This document shows positions 1 to 7,952 of a stretch of 64,000 nucleotides of DNA, piece after piece. Both the position numbers and the translations under genes were made by a program. The stretch is from NCBI RefSeq assembly GCF_003287935.1, contig NZ_CP030287.1, positions 6,413,227 to 6,477,226 on the forward strand. Reading direction: 5' to 3'. The notes under the pieces are model-generated. The model saw only the letters and a list, made by a program, of their open reading frames with translations, did not search any database and had not been told where the DNA came from. The stretch comes from Streptomyces sp. ICC1 (GTDB lineage Bacteria; Actinomycetota; Actinomycetes; Streptomycetales; Streptomycetaceae). Numbering within the stretch: the first letter of the stretch is position 1; each line of letters starts with the position of its first letter.

Positions 1-69
1 CGCCATGGCGGTCTCCTTCTGTGCGGATGGAACTGCGGATGGAACGCCGGCCCCGGAGGGGTCCGGCAG

Positions 70-90
70 CCGGTGGCCGACGGCCACCGG
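70..90 (-). terminator. Hairpin just after the lanthionine synthetase gene
   Basis: A perfect 10-bp inverted repeat (CCGGTGGCCG and its complement) with a one-base loop lies 4 bp past the stop of the leftward gene. No U-run follows, as is usual for Streptomyces terminators. Its position suggests transcription of the synthetase ends here. Confidence 0.5.
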
Positions 91-94
91 ACAC

Positions 95-3082
95 TCATGG
101 GTGGCCCGGTCCGCCCTCGGGCAGCCAGGCCCGCGGGCCGCCGTACCGCAGGCGCAGCAGCAGCGAGAGGCTCCCGGCCAGACCGGTGGCGTACTCGGCC
201 AGTACGGACGTGCGGTTCTCGTCGGGCACCAGCAGCCGGCCGTCGCGCAGCACCGCCTGGGCCGCCATGTGCTCGACCAGCAGCTCGGCTCCGGCCCGGT
301 GGCGCGCGTCGCCCGTCAGCTCGGCGGCGTCGAGCAGGAACTCGGCGTTGCCCGCGAGCCCGTGGCAGGTGGCGGCCGTATCGGTCACCCTGCCCGCCCG
401 CACGGCGGCGGCCGCGCCCTCCACCAGGTCGGCGAGGCCCTCGCCGCCGGGGCCGGCGGCGGACCGGAGCCGGACCAGGAAGGTGCCCACGCCCGAGGAG
501 CCGCTGCACCAGTGCCTGGCCAGGTCCGGGGAGCCCGACAGGTGCCGCGCCCGGTCCACCGGCCACAGCGTGCCCGCCGGTCCGCGGCGGGCGGCCGCCG
601 CCAGGGTGGAGCCCGCCGCCACGGCCGCGGCGCGCAGCCGCTCGTCGCCCGTCGCCTCCCAGGCCAGGAGCAGGAAGGTGCCGACACCGGCCACCCCGTG
701 CGCGAACCCGTAGTGCCAGGCGCCCGCGAGACCGGAGTCGAAGTCCTCGGGCACCGGCCAGAAGACGCCCTCGGGCGTGCTCCGCGCCGCTGCCAGCAGC
801 CCTTCGGCGGCCTGCACGGCGCGGTCGAGGAAGCGCCGGTCCCCCGTGGTGCGCCAGAAGTGCAGCTGGGTCAGGCCGGCGCCGGCCGCGCCGTGGCAGA
901 CATCCGGGTTGGGCCACTCCAGGGGCAGCGCCAGGGCGAGGGCGAGGGCGCGTTCGGTGAGCGCCGCGTCCCCCAGCGCCCGGGCGGCGTCGAGCAGGGC
1001 CCAGGCCGTGCCCGACCGGCCGAAGTGGAGTCCGGGCAGGTTGCCGGGCAGCGCCTCCTGCCGGTCCGCCGTCCACAGCGCGGCCGTACGCAGCCCCGCG
1101 CGCAGGGCCTCCCGGGTGACGGGCGGCCCGTACGCGGAGTCACGCGCGGAGCCGTCCCCGGAGCCGTCCTGGGAGCCGTCCCGGGTGCCGTCCCGGGTGC
1201 CGGGGGCGGTCGCGTACGGGGATCCGGCCGCGAGGTCGTCCGCGTGGCGCAGGGCCCGGGCGAGCACGCCCACTCCGCCCGCCGAGCCGTGCTGGAGGGC
1301 CACCGGGTCGCAGGTCTCGCCGAAGGAGTCCGCGGCCCAGAGCCGGTCGGGGTCCGCCGGGCGCATGGTGGCCAGCAGGTGGGCGATGCCGTCGTGCAGC
1401 AGCCGTGCGCGCACCCGCGCCGCGTCCGTGGACCCGGCGGACCCCGTGGACCCGGCGGACCGCGTGGACCCGGTGGACCCCGTGGACCCCGCGGGGCCTC
1501 CGGGTGCCGTCGTCGGCGCCGGGCCGCCGTCGAGGGCCTCCCGGGCCCGCTCCAGGGTCCAGCGGTCCTCGGGCGCGTCGCGCATCAGCCCCCGGACCAG
1601 CGGCCCGTACCGTCGTACGAGCGGCTGGTCGCGGGCCAGCAGGTCCAGGAGCCGGGACAGCCGCTCCTCGTCCGGGCGGGCCCCCGCTGCGGGCCGGTCC
1701 GCCGCGAAGAGCGGATCGGCGCCGGTCAGGGCGTGCAGGATGGTGGCGCCCAGGGCGTACAGGTCCACGGCGGGCCCGAACGCGGGAGCCACCGGGTCGG
1801 CGGCGCGCAGTTCGGGGGCGGTATAGCCGCGGGTGGCGCCGAGCACCCAGCGCTCGCCCTGCGCGGCGGCCATCTCCAGGTCGATCAGCCGCAGCTGCCC
1901 GTCGGGGGTGACCATGACGTTGTTCGGGTTGAAGTCGTGCAGGGTGACGCCGAGTTCGTGGGCGGTGGCGACCAGTTCGAGCAGTTGTCGGACCAGGGGG
2001 CCGGCGGTCGGCCCGTCGGGGCAGGCGGAGCCCTCCCGGACCAGCCGCTCGGCGACGGTCCGGCGCAGGGTCGCCCCCGGCACCGACTCGGCGACCAGGA
2101 AGGCGCTGCCCTGCTGCTCGAACACCTCGACGAGCCGGGGAACCCGGTCGGGGAACCGCCGGCCGAAGTGGTCCAGCAGGGCCGCCTCCCGGCGCAGCAG
2201 GTCCCGTACGTCCAGCCCTTCGAGGCCGGCGCCCACATGGGGGCGGGCCTGCTTGACGACCACCCGGTCGCCGGTGGCGGTGTCCTCGGCCCGGAAGACG
2301 CCCCCCTTGTTGGAGTGCTGGATCGCCCCGCGCACGAGGTAGCGCCCGTTCAGCAGCACGGGCTTCGCGGTGGCCGTGCTGCGGGCCGGAGCGACCGGGC
2401 GGCCCGGGAACGGCTCGCCCGCCCAGGACGGCGGGCTGTACCAGGCGTTGCGCTCGTCGGACACCGGCCGGCCCTCGGGGTCGGTCAGGCGGGCGGCGAA
2501 GGCTCCGTCGGCCGTGAGTTCGGGGGCCGCCGCGAACACCCCGTAGCGGTAGTAGACCTGACTGTCCGGCAGGTAGCGCCGGTCGGAGAGGACCGCGGGT
2601 CCGGGCAGCCCCACGGTGGCCCGGTGCAACTCCTCGGCAAGCAGCCGGAACTGGGCGTCGTCGACCGGGTAGACCGTGATGAACTTGCCGGCCCCGCCCC
2701 GGGCGAAGCGCCCCGAGACCAGGGCGGCCACCCGTGCGGGGCTCGCCGCGAACTTGAACGGCGCCCGGTGGGCGGTCAGCACCTCGGCGGCCCGAGCCAG
2801 CACCAGCGGGGCCGAGAGCGGGGTGGCCGAGACGTGGAGCTTCCACCCCTGGGTGCGGCGGACGGCGTCCCCCGGCCGGACGTGGCACCAGAACGCGCCC
2901 GGTTCCACGGCCCAGCCGGCCGCGGCCCCGCCCCGGTCCCGGTCCCCCGCCGCGCCGGCCGTGTCCCGCGCGAGGACGGCGCGTACCAGATCGGGCAGCA
3001 GCGCCAGGTCCGCGGGACCTTCCGCGCGTGTCCGCCGCGGCCCGGTGAGGGACCGGGACGGAGTCTCGGGCAGTGATGACAC
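95..3082 (-). CDS. Class III/IV lanthionine synthetase, LanL-like (lyase-kinase-cyclase)
   Basis: Trifunctional lanthipeptide-forming enzyme of 995 residues. The N-terminal ~220 residues resemble the phospho-Ser/Thr lyase region of LanKC/LanL (motifs WKLHVSAT, FKF, GKFITVYP, LSDRRY, YYRYG). A Ser/Thr-kinase domain at about 245-510 has VVVKQ, the loop HDFNPNN and IDLEMA. A Gly/Ser/Thr-rich repetitive linker at about 525-550 leads into a LanC-like cyclase. That cyclase keeps GFAHG (~793), HWCSG (~857) and TCHG (~905), that is both zinc Cys and the zinc His. Intact zinc ligands are typical of class IV LanL; class III LanKC usually lack them. The enzyme would phosphorylate Ser/Thr of a precursor peptide, eliminate phosphate and add Cys to make lanthionine. 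No precursor or transporter is visible: only about 90 bp of upstream sequence remains before a damaged region. Class assignment is inferred; the three-domain build is seen. Confidence 0.85.
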   Translation of the reverse strand: MSSLPETPSRSLTGPRRTRAEGPADLALLPDLVRAVLARDTAGAAGDRDRGGAAAGWAVEPGAFWCHVRPGDAVRRTQGWKLHVSATPLSAPLVLARAAEVLTAHRAPFKFAASPARVAALVSGRFARGGAGKFITVYPVDDAQFRLLAEELHRATVGLPGPAVLSDRRYLPDSQVYYRYGVFAAAPELTADGAFAARLTDPEGRPVSDERNAWYSPPSWAGEPFPGRPVAPARSTATAKPVLLNGRYLVRGAIQHSNKGGVFRAEDTATGDRVVVKQARPHVGAGLEGLDVRDLLRREAALLDHFGRRFPDRVPRLVEVFEQQGSAFLVAESVPGATLRRTVAERLVREGSACPDGPTAGPLVRQLLELVATAHELGVTLHDFNPNNVMVTPDGQLRLIDLEMAAAQGERWVLGATRGYTAPELRAADPVAPAFGPAVDLYALGATILHALTGADPLFAADRPAAGARPDEERLSRLLDLLARDQPLVRRYGPLVRGLMRDAPEDRWTLERAREALDGGPAPTTAPGGPAGSTGSTGSTRSAGSTGSAGSTDAARVRARLLHDGIAHLLATMRPADPDRLWAADSFGETCDPVALQHGSAGGVGVLARALRHADDLAAGSPYATAPGTRDGTRDGSQDGSGDGSARDSAYGPPVTREALRAGLRTAALWTADRQEALPGNLPGLHFGRSGTAWALLDAARALGDAALTERALALALALPLEWPNPDVCHGAAGAGLTQLHFWRTTGDRRFLDRAVQAAEGLLAAARSTPEGVFWPVPEDFDSGLAGAWHYGFAHGVAGVGTFLLLAWEATGDERLRAAAVAAGSTLAAAARRGPAGTLWPVDRARHLSGSPDLARHWCSGSSGVGTFLVRLRSAAGPGGEGLADLVEGAAAAVRAGRVTDTAATCHGLAGNAEFLLDAAELTGDARHRAGAELLVEHMAAQAVLRDGRLLVPDENRTSVLAEYATGLAGSLSLLLRLRYGGPRAWLPEGGPGHP

Positions 3083-3173
3083 GCTCTACGACCTCGCACT
3101 TCGCACTTCGCACGGCGGAACCAAGGGGGCGGACGGCAGCGGGCGGACGGCAGGAGCCGACGCGACGGCATCC

Positions 3174-3256
3174 CTAGAGGGCGGGCCTGATGTGGTCGTC
3201 GCCCCAGCTCGTGTCGAGGAGCTCCGCGGCGAGGACCGCGCCCGCCCTCTGTTGTA
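3174..3256 (-). pseudogene. Possible C-terminal remnant of an unidentified gene
   Basis: A leftward frame ending at 3174 reads as a plausible protein tail (ending DTSWGDDHIRPAL) with Streptomyces-like codons. Going upstream it runs through rare codons (TTA, CAA near 3255) into the adapter-like block at 3264-3325, so its true N-terminal part is missing. I do not recognise the family. It may be the cut end of a gene that once lay upstream of the lanthionine synthetase, or chance. Confidence 0.3.
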
Positions 3257-3263
3257 AGGGTGC

Positions 3264-3325
3264 GCCGTCCACCCAGCTCTCCACGGTGTAGGGCGGCGGC
3301 ATCGGCAGGTGGGTATATGAGACAG
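3264..3325 (+). other. Degenerate Illumina Nextera P5/i5 adapter-like block (assembly junction)
   Basis: Reading rightward, 3264-3284 matches 16 of 21 positions of the inner P5 sequence, 3285-3292 would be the 8-nt index, 3293-3306 matches 10 of 14 of the linker and 3307-3325 matches 16 of 19 of the Tn5 mosaic end. No gaps are needed. On the reverse strand it creates the SYTHLP peptide well known from adapter-contaminated assemblies. It is the most degenerate of the three blocks in this window and is believable mainly because the other two are clearer. Confidence 0.6.
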
Positions 3326-3868
3326 CTCGTGGGCGGTGTGAGCGGAGACCGCCCGGGTGAAGGCCCCGCGCGGCCCGCACGCCGCCGGGCCGCGCTCGCG
3401 CTGCTCGCCGCCCTCACCGCGGCCCTGGTCCTCGGCGCCGGCCCGGACGGCTCCGGAGAGACGATCCCCCTCACCGGCGACCAGCCGGGCGAGCGCCTGG
3501 ACGTGACCCTCACGCAGGTCGACGACCCGTCGGGCGTCGGCCCCACGCCCGACCCCGACCCCAACGAGGCTGACCGGCTGGTCTCCGTACGGCTGCGCCT
3601 GGAGAACACCGGGACCGCCGTCTACGAGGACTCCCCGGCGCCCGCCGCGCACCTGCTCGACTCCGAGGGCCGCCGCTTCACCGGCTTCAACGCGTCGACC
3701 GGGGCCGGGGCCGGCGACGCCTTCCCGGACACCCTCACGCTGAGCCCGGGCGGTGCGGCGACCGGCTCCGTCACCTTCCGACTGCCGAAGGACGCGGAAC
3801 CCGCCGCGGTGCAGTTCGCCCTGGACGGCGGCCTCGCCGACGACGTCGGGCAATGGAGCCTTCCCTGA
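3317..3868 (+). CDS. DUF4352-type secreted or membrane-anchored protein (5' end uncertain)
   Basis: Small exported protein of unknown function, about 183 residues from the ATG at 3317. A basic stretch (ARPARRRAALALL) precedes a hydrophobic segment at about 28-43, giving a signal peptide or anchor. The rest looks like a DUF4352 immunoglobulin-like beta domain: ETIPLTG, LDVTLTQVDDP, VSVRLRLENTG and the late GSVTFRLPKD strands. Such domains are common in actinobacterial lipoproteins of unknown role, but no lipobox Cys is seen. The first codons (MRQL) lie inside the adapter-like block ending at 3325, so the true start is probably further down (GTG at 3329 or 3338) or lost. It lies 102 bp upstream of the chitinase gene, which has its own promoter. 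Confidence 0.65.
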   Translation: MRQLVGGVSGDRPGEGPARPARRRAALALLAALTAALVLGAGPDGSGETIPLTGDQPGERLDVTLTQVDDPSGVGPTPDPDPNEADRLVSVRLRLENTGTAVYEDSPAPAAHLLDSEGRRFTGFNASTGAGAGDAFPDTLTLSPGGAATGSVTFRLPKDAEPAAVQFALDGGLADDVGQWSLP

Positions 3869-3884
3869 ATCCTCCCCCGCCCCC

Positions 3885-3913
3885 TTGACCCGATCTGGTC
3901 CAGACCAATAGTT
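3885..3913 (+). promoter_or_regulatory. Chitinase promoter with DasR-type dre operator
   Basis: A TTGACC -35 box (3885-3890) stands 17 bp before a weak -10 (ATAGTT, 3908-3913). The spacer holds TGGTCCAGACCA (3896-3907), one mismatch from the core of the dre site bound by the GlcNAc-responsive GntR regulator DasR and like the 12-bp repeats of Streptomyces chitinase promoters. Binding between -35 and -10 would repress the gene downstream until amino-sugar phosphates accumulate. DasR control is inferred from the motif. Confidence 0.75.
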
Positions 3914-3970
3914 TCCGCATGCACAGCGCACGCGCCCCGGCACCACTCACCGCATCCGCAAAGGAAGCCC

Positions 3971-5302
3971 ATGCGCCGCAGCATGCTCGGCAGGCTGGCC
4001 GTCGCCGCCTGCTCCCTCTCCCTGCTGACCGCCTTCGCCCCCGCCCACGACGACTCCGGGCACGGCGGCTCCGGCCACGACCGCTCGTACAAGAAGGTCG
4101 GCTACTTCACCCAATGGGGCGTCTACGGGCGTGACTTCCAGGTCCAGGACCTGGAGAAGAACGGCAGCGCGAGCAAGCTCACGCACATCAACTACGCCTT
4201 CGGCAACATCAGCGCGGACGGAAAGTGCTTCACCGGCAGCATCCCCGGCGAGGCCGACGCCTGGGCCGACTACGTCCGCCCGCTGGACGCGGAGAACTCC
4301 GTGGACGGTGTCGCCGACGACTGGGAGCAGCCCGTCGCCGGCAACTTCAACCAGCTGCGCGAGCTCAAGGCCAAGCACCCGGGCCTCAAGGTCCTCCTCT
4401 CGCTGGGTGGATGGAGCTGGTCCACGCACTTCTCGGACGCCGCACTGACCCCCGCCTCCCGCAAGGCCCTCGTGTCCTCCTGCATCGACCTCTACATCAA
4501 GGGCAACCTGCCTCAGGACGGCACCCGCGGCGGCGCGGGCTCGGCGGCCGGCATCTTCGACGGCATCGACCTCGACTGGGAGTGGCCCGGCTCGGCCGGC
4601 GACTCCGACACCACCTACCGCCCCGAGGACAAGAAGAACTTCACCGCCCTGGTGGGCGAGTTCCGCACGCAGCTCGACGCCTACGCGAAGAGCCAGAAGC
4701 GGAAGGCCAAGTACGAGCTGACGGCCTTCGTCCCGACCGCCCCCGCCAAGATCGACGCCGGCTTCGACGTCCGCCGGATCATGCGCGACCTCGACTTCGT
4801 GACCCTCCAGGGCTACGACTTCCACGTGTCCGGCGAGAAGACCACCGCGCAGCAGTCCGCGCTGTACGCCCGGAACGACTTCAGCGTCGACGGCACGGTG
4901 GACGCCTGGAAACGGCGCGGCGCTCCTGCCGACAAGCTGGTGATGGGCATGCCCTTCTACGGGCAGGGCTGGACCGGCGTCAGCGGCGGCGGGGACGGCA
5001 TGGGCCAGCCCGCGACGGCTCCGGCTCCGGCCACCTGGGCCGCCGGGTACGAGGACTACAAGGCGCTGAAGAAGCTCGCGGACTCGGGCACGTACAAGCT
5101 GTACCGTGACCGGCGCGCCGGCAGCGCCTGGCTGTTCGACGGCACCACCCTGTGGACGTACGACGACCCGCAGGTGCTGCGGACCAAGACCCGCTACATC
5201 CGCGAACAGGGCCTGGGCGGAGCGATGTTCTGGTCCCTGGACGCGGACACCGCCGACGGCGAGCTCATGACCGCGATCGACCAGGGCCTGCGCGGCCGCT
5301 GA
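3971..5302 (+). CDS. Secreted GH18 chitinase
   Basis: Endo-acting glycoside hydrolase of family 18, 443 residues, hydrolysing chitin outside the cell. Residues 1-25 form a signal peptide (MRRSMLGRLAVAACSLSLL, then AFA). The catalytic barrel follows: VGYFTQWGVYGR is strand 1, SLGGWSWS strand 3, and DGIDLDWEWP at about 197-206 carries the DxxDxDxE signature with Glu as general acid. FYGQGW and the late MFWSLDADT close the barrel. An inserted region between the catalytic motif and the C-terminal strands fits ChiA-like subfamily A enzymes. There is no carbohydrate-binding or fibronectin module, so it is a bare catalytic chitinase. The dre-type operator upstream indicates control by amino sugars. 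A GC-rich hairpin follows the gene. Confidence 0.95.
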   Translation: MRRSMLGRLAVAACSLSLLTAFAPAHDDSGHGGSGHDRSYKKVGYFTQWGVYGRDFQVQDLEKNGSASKLTHINYAFGNISADGKCFTGSIPGEADAWADYVRPLDAENSVDGVADDWEQPVAGNFNQLRELKAKHPGLKVLLSLGGWSWSTHFSDAALTPASRKALVSSCIDLYIKGNLPQDGTRGGAGSAAGIFDGIDLDWEWPGSAGDSDTTYRPEDKKNFTALVGEFRTQLDAYAKSQKRKAKYELTAFVPTAPAKIDAGFDVRRIMRDLDFVTLQGYDFHVSGEKTTAQQSALYARNDFSVDGTVDAWKRRGAPADKLVMGMPFYGQGWTGVSGGGDGMGQPATAPAPATWAAGYEDYKALKKLADSGTYKLYRDRRAGSAWLFDGTTLWTYDDPQVLRTKTRYIREQGLGGAMFWSLDADTADGELMTAIDQGLRGR

Positions 5303-5352
5303 CCGGCCGCCGACCGGCCGCCGACTGGCCTCTGACCAGCCGCTGACCGGTG

Positions 5353-5392
5353 CGGCGCGCGGCGCGCGCCACACGCCGCGCGCCGCGCGCCG
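5353..5392 (+). terminator. Strong hairpin downstream of chitinase
   Basis: A perfect 14-bp inverted repeat (CGGCGCGCGGCGCG at 5353-5366, complement at 5379-5392) with a 12-nt loop follows a run of GACCGGCCGCC-like repeats after the chitinase stop. It should separate chitinase from serpin transcription. Confidence 0.6.
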
Positions 5393-5466
5393 TACCCCCG
5401 AACAGCGCCGCCGGGACGAGGAAAACGACCCGTCCCGGCGGCGCCCCAACCCGTACGCTGCCGCCC

Positions 5467-6708
5467 ATGAAGTTCGCGACGGTTCGGGCGGTCAACTCAC
5501 TCACCACGCGCTGGGCCGGGCACGCGACCCCGGACGGCACTGGGACGGTGTTCACAGCCGTCGGAGTGTGGCCGCTGCTGGCCCTCCTCGCCGACGGCGC
5601 CGAAGGCCCGGCCCGCACCGAGTTGGAGCAGGCCCTCGGGATACCCGCCGACACGGCCGCCGACGCCGCACGCGAACTGCTGGCCGCACTGGACGACGTA
5701 CGGGGCCTGCGCGCGGCCACCGGACTGTGGACCCGCCGGGACCTCAGCCTGGAGGACCGGTGGTCGGCCGGGCTCCCCGCCGGCACGCGGAGCGCCCTGA
5801 CCGGTGACGAGGACCACGACCGCGAGGCCCTGGACGCCTGGGCCGCCGACCGCACCGACGGCCTCATCGAGAAGATGCCGGTCGACCGCGACGAGGACAC
5901 GCGCTTCGTGCTCGCCTCCGCGCTGGCGCTGCGCCTGCGGTGGATCCGGCCCTTCGCTCCCTGGAGGACGCGCGTCGAGGAAGGCCCGTGGGCCGAAAGG
6001 CCGTTGCAAGGCCTGTTCCGCAGCACGTCCCTCCTCGACCGGGCCCGCGTGGCGCAGGCGCCGACCGGGCCCGTGACCGTGCTGGAAGTGGTGGGCGACG
6101 GCGGCGTGGACGTCCACCTCGTCCTCGGCGAGCCGCAGGCCCCGCCGGGCGAGACCCTCCGGGCCGGCCTGGCGGCCGTCACCCGGACCATCCCCTCGAC
6201 GGGCGCGAGCCTGCTCCCCGAGGGGAACCCGGGCCCGGGCCTGCACATCGAGCAAGTGCTCTCGGCCGACCGCCGACACCGGCTGAACATCGAGACGGTG
6301 GCCTTCGAGGTGCAGGCGGAGCACGACCTCCTCGATCACCCTCGGCTGTTCGGGCTGGAGAGCGCCGCGGACTCCCGCCGGGGCCACTTCCCGGGAATCA
6401 GCGCCGATCCGCTTGCCCTCGGCTCGGCCCGGCAGACGGCCGTGGCCCGGTTCCACGCGGAGGGCTTCGAAGCGGCGGCCGTGACCGCGCTCGGCGCGGT
6501 CGGTGGCGCCGCGCCGCGGCTGAAGTACCGGGTCCGGCGGGCCGAAGTGGCCTTCCACCGGCCCTTCGGCTTCCTCGCCGTCCACCGGACCTCCCGCTTG
6601 GTCCTCGCCGCGGGCTGGGTGGCGGAACCCCTCGCGCACGAGGAGCGGGACCACGCGGCGGAGGAAGCCGAGGCGTGGGCGAACCTCGAATCGGAGGACT
6701 GGAGTTGA
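5467..6708 (+). CDS. Serpin-family protease inhibitor, copy 1
   Basis: Serpin of 413 residues without a signal peptide, so cytoplasmic. The family traits are the N-terminal helices with FTAVGVWPLLALLADGAEG, the breach region (FEVQAEHDLL), the hinge EGFEAAAVTAL at about 336 and the C-terminal strand FHRPFGFLAVHR. The EAAA hinge is that of inhibitory serpins, which trap Ser or Cys proteases through a cleaved reactive loop. Here the loop is LGAVGGAAPRLKYRVRR; the P1 residue cannot be fixed by eye. The ATG sits 7 bp after a TACGCT -10-like hexamer (5454-5459) with no ribosome-binding site, suggesting a leaderless mRNA. The same arrangement precedes copy 2, so gene and promoter were duplicated together. 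The target protease is unknown. Confidence 0.85.
   Translation: MKFATVRAVNSLTTRWAGHATPDGTGTVFTAVGVWPLLALLADGAEGPARTELEQALGIPADTAADAARELLAALDDVRGLRAATGLWTRRDLSLEDRWSAGLPAGTRSALTGDEDHDREALDAWAADRTDGLIEKMPVDRDEDTRFVLASALALRLRWIRPFAPWRTRVEEGPWAERPLQGLFRSTSLLDRARVAQAPTGPVTVLEVVGDGGVDVHLVLGEPQAPPGETLRAGLAAVTRTIPSTGASLLPEGNPGPGLHIEQVLSADRRHRLNIETVAFEVQAEHDLLDHPRLFGLESAADSRRGHFPGISADPLALGSARQTAVARFHAEGFEAAAVTALGAVGGAAPRLKYRVRRAEVAFHRPFGFLAVHRTSRLVLAAGWVAEPLAHEERDHAAEEAEAWANLESEDWS
5566..5745 (+). repeat. Near-identical 180-bp tract shared by the two serpin genes (copy A)
   Basis: This stretch matches 6867-7046 with two differences over 180 bp, far more alike than the rest of the two genes. It encodes the VWPLLALLADGAEG to RAATGLWTRRD region. 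It marks either recent duplication with diversifying flanks or gene conversion, and could also confuse short-read assembly. Confidence 0.85.
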
Positions 6709-6746
6709 GGCGGTTCCGGGCCGCCCCGCGCCGTACGCTCCCCGCC

Positions 6747-7952
6747 GTGCGGAAATCGACGGTGGAGGCGGTCAACCGCCTGACGGCGCGGTGGGCGGCG
6801 AACCGGCCGGAGGGAGCGTCGGAGCCCGCGGACCCGGCCGGGGGCACCGTGTTCACGGCCGCCGGGGTGTGGCCGCTGCTGGCCCTCCTCGCCGACGGCG
6901 CCGAAGGCCCGGCCCGCACCGAGTTGGAGCAGGCCCTCGGGATACCCGCCGACACGGCCGCCGACGCCGCGCGCGAACTGCTGGCCGCACTGGACGGCGT
7001 ACGGGGCCTGCGCGCGGCCACCGGACTGTGGACCCGCCGGGACCTCCCGCTGGAAGAGCGGTGGTCGGCCGGGCTCCCGGAGGGGGCCCACCGCGCCCTG
7101 ACCGGCGACCCGGGCACCGACCGCGAGGCCCTGGACGCCTGGGCCGCCGACCGCACCGACGGCCTGATCGACACGATGCCGGCGGCGGTGGACCGGCGGA
7201 CCGACCTGGTCCTCGCCTCCGCGCTCGCGCTGCGCCTGACCTGGGAGGAGCCCTTCGCGGAACGGCCCGTCCCGGCTCCGCACGGACCCTGGAACGGGCT
7301 CCGGCTGCGCGGACTGACCGTCACCCACGCCTTCCCCGACCGCATCCGGGTGGCCCGGGGCCCCTGCGGACCGGTGACCCTGCCCGCCGTGCCCGGCGCA
7401 CCGGGCAGCTCCGGCGCGGACGTGCACCTGCTGCTCGGTGAACCGGGCGCCCCGCCGGCGGACGTGCTGACGACCGGGATCGCCGAGGTCACCGGCGCTC
7501 TGGCCTCGTCGACCGCGAGCGAGCTCCCCGACGGTGACGCGGGACCGGGGCTCTCGCTCCGCACGGTGGACTCCGCCCGCCCCGAACCCGTGGTCCGGAT
7601 CGACACGGTGGCCTTCGAGATCCGCGCCGAGCACGACCTGCTGCGCCACCCCGGCCTGTTCGGGTTGCGGACGGCCGCCGAAGGCCCCGGGCACTTCCCC
7701 GGCATCTCCGCGGCTCCCCTCGGTGTCGGTTCGGCCCGCCAGTCGGCCATGGCCCGGTTCCACGCGGAAGGCTTCGAGGCCGCGGCCGTCACCGCCGTGA
7801 CCATGTACCGCGGCGGGCCGAGGCGCTCGCCGTACCGGGTCCGCCGGGCCGAGTTCGGCGTCTCGCGGCCCTTCGGGTTCCTCGCCGTCGACCGGGGCTC
7901 CGGCCTGGTGCTCTTCGCGGGCTGGGTCACCGACCCGGCTACCCTCACCTGA
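6747..7952 (+). CDS. Serpin-family protease inhibitor, copy 2
   Basis: Second serpin, 401 residues from a GTG start, 38 bp after copy 1. It keeps the hinge EGFEAAAVTAV, the breach strand (FEIRAEHDLL) and the last strand SRPFGFLAVDRGSG. The reactive loop differs completely (TMYRGGPRRSPYRVRR), so the two copies probably inhibit different proteases. The GTG again stands 7 bp after a TACGCT hexamer (6734-6739), suggesting its own leaderless promoter. Residues ~40-100 are almost identical in DNA to copy 1, whereas the middle is diverged. The stop overlaps the start of the aldo/keto reductase by one base, so the two are probably co-translated. No signal peptide: an intracellular inhibitor, perhaps guarding against the cell's own proteases. 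Confidence 0.85.
   Translation: MRKSTVEAVNRLTARWAANRPEGASEPADPAGGTVFTAAGVWPLLALLADGAEGPARTELEQALGIPADTAADAARELLAALDGVRGLRAATGLWTRRDLPLEERWSAGLPEGAHRALTGDPGTDREALDAWAADRTDGLIDTMPAAVDRRTDLVLASALALRLTWEEPFAERPVPAPHGPWNGLRLRGLTVTHAFPDRIRVARGPCGPVTLPAVPGAPGSSGADVHLLLGEPGAPPADVLTTGIAEVTGALASSTASELPDGDAGPGLSLRTVDSARPEPVVRIDTVAFEIRAEHDLLRHPGLFGLRTAAEGPGHFPGISAAPLGVGSARQSAMARFHAEGFEAAAVTAVTMYRGGPRRSPYRVRRAEFGVSRPFGFLAVDRGSGLVLFAGWVTDPATLT
6867..7046 (+). repeat. Near-identical 180-bp tract shared by the two serpin genes (copy B)
   Basis: Partner of 5566-5745 at an offset of 1301 bp; two mismatches. See copy A for its meaning. Confidence 0.85.

Noticed and set aside
5..3076. Rightward open frame of 1023 codons opposite the lanthionine synthetase
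   Set aside because: Mirror frame of a high-GC gene; composition is Gly/Arg/Pro-rich without any domain, while the opposite strand has clear lyase, kinase and cyclase motifs.
3174..3380. 68-codon leftward frame upstream of the lanthionine synthetase as its precursor peptide
   Set aside because: It has no Cys, and its first half (SYTHLP) is adapter-derived. A lanthipeptide core needs Cys.
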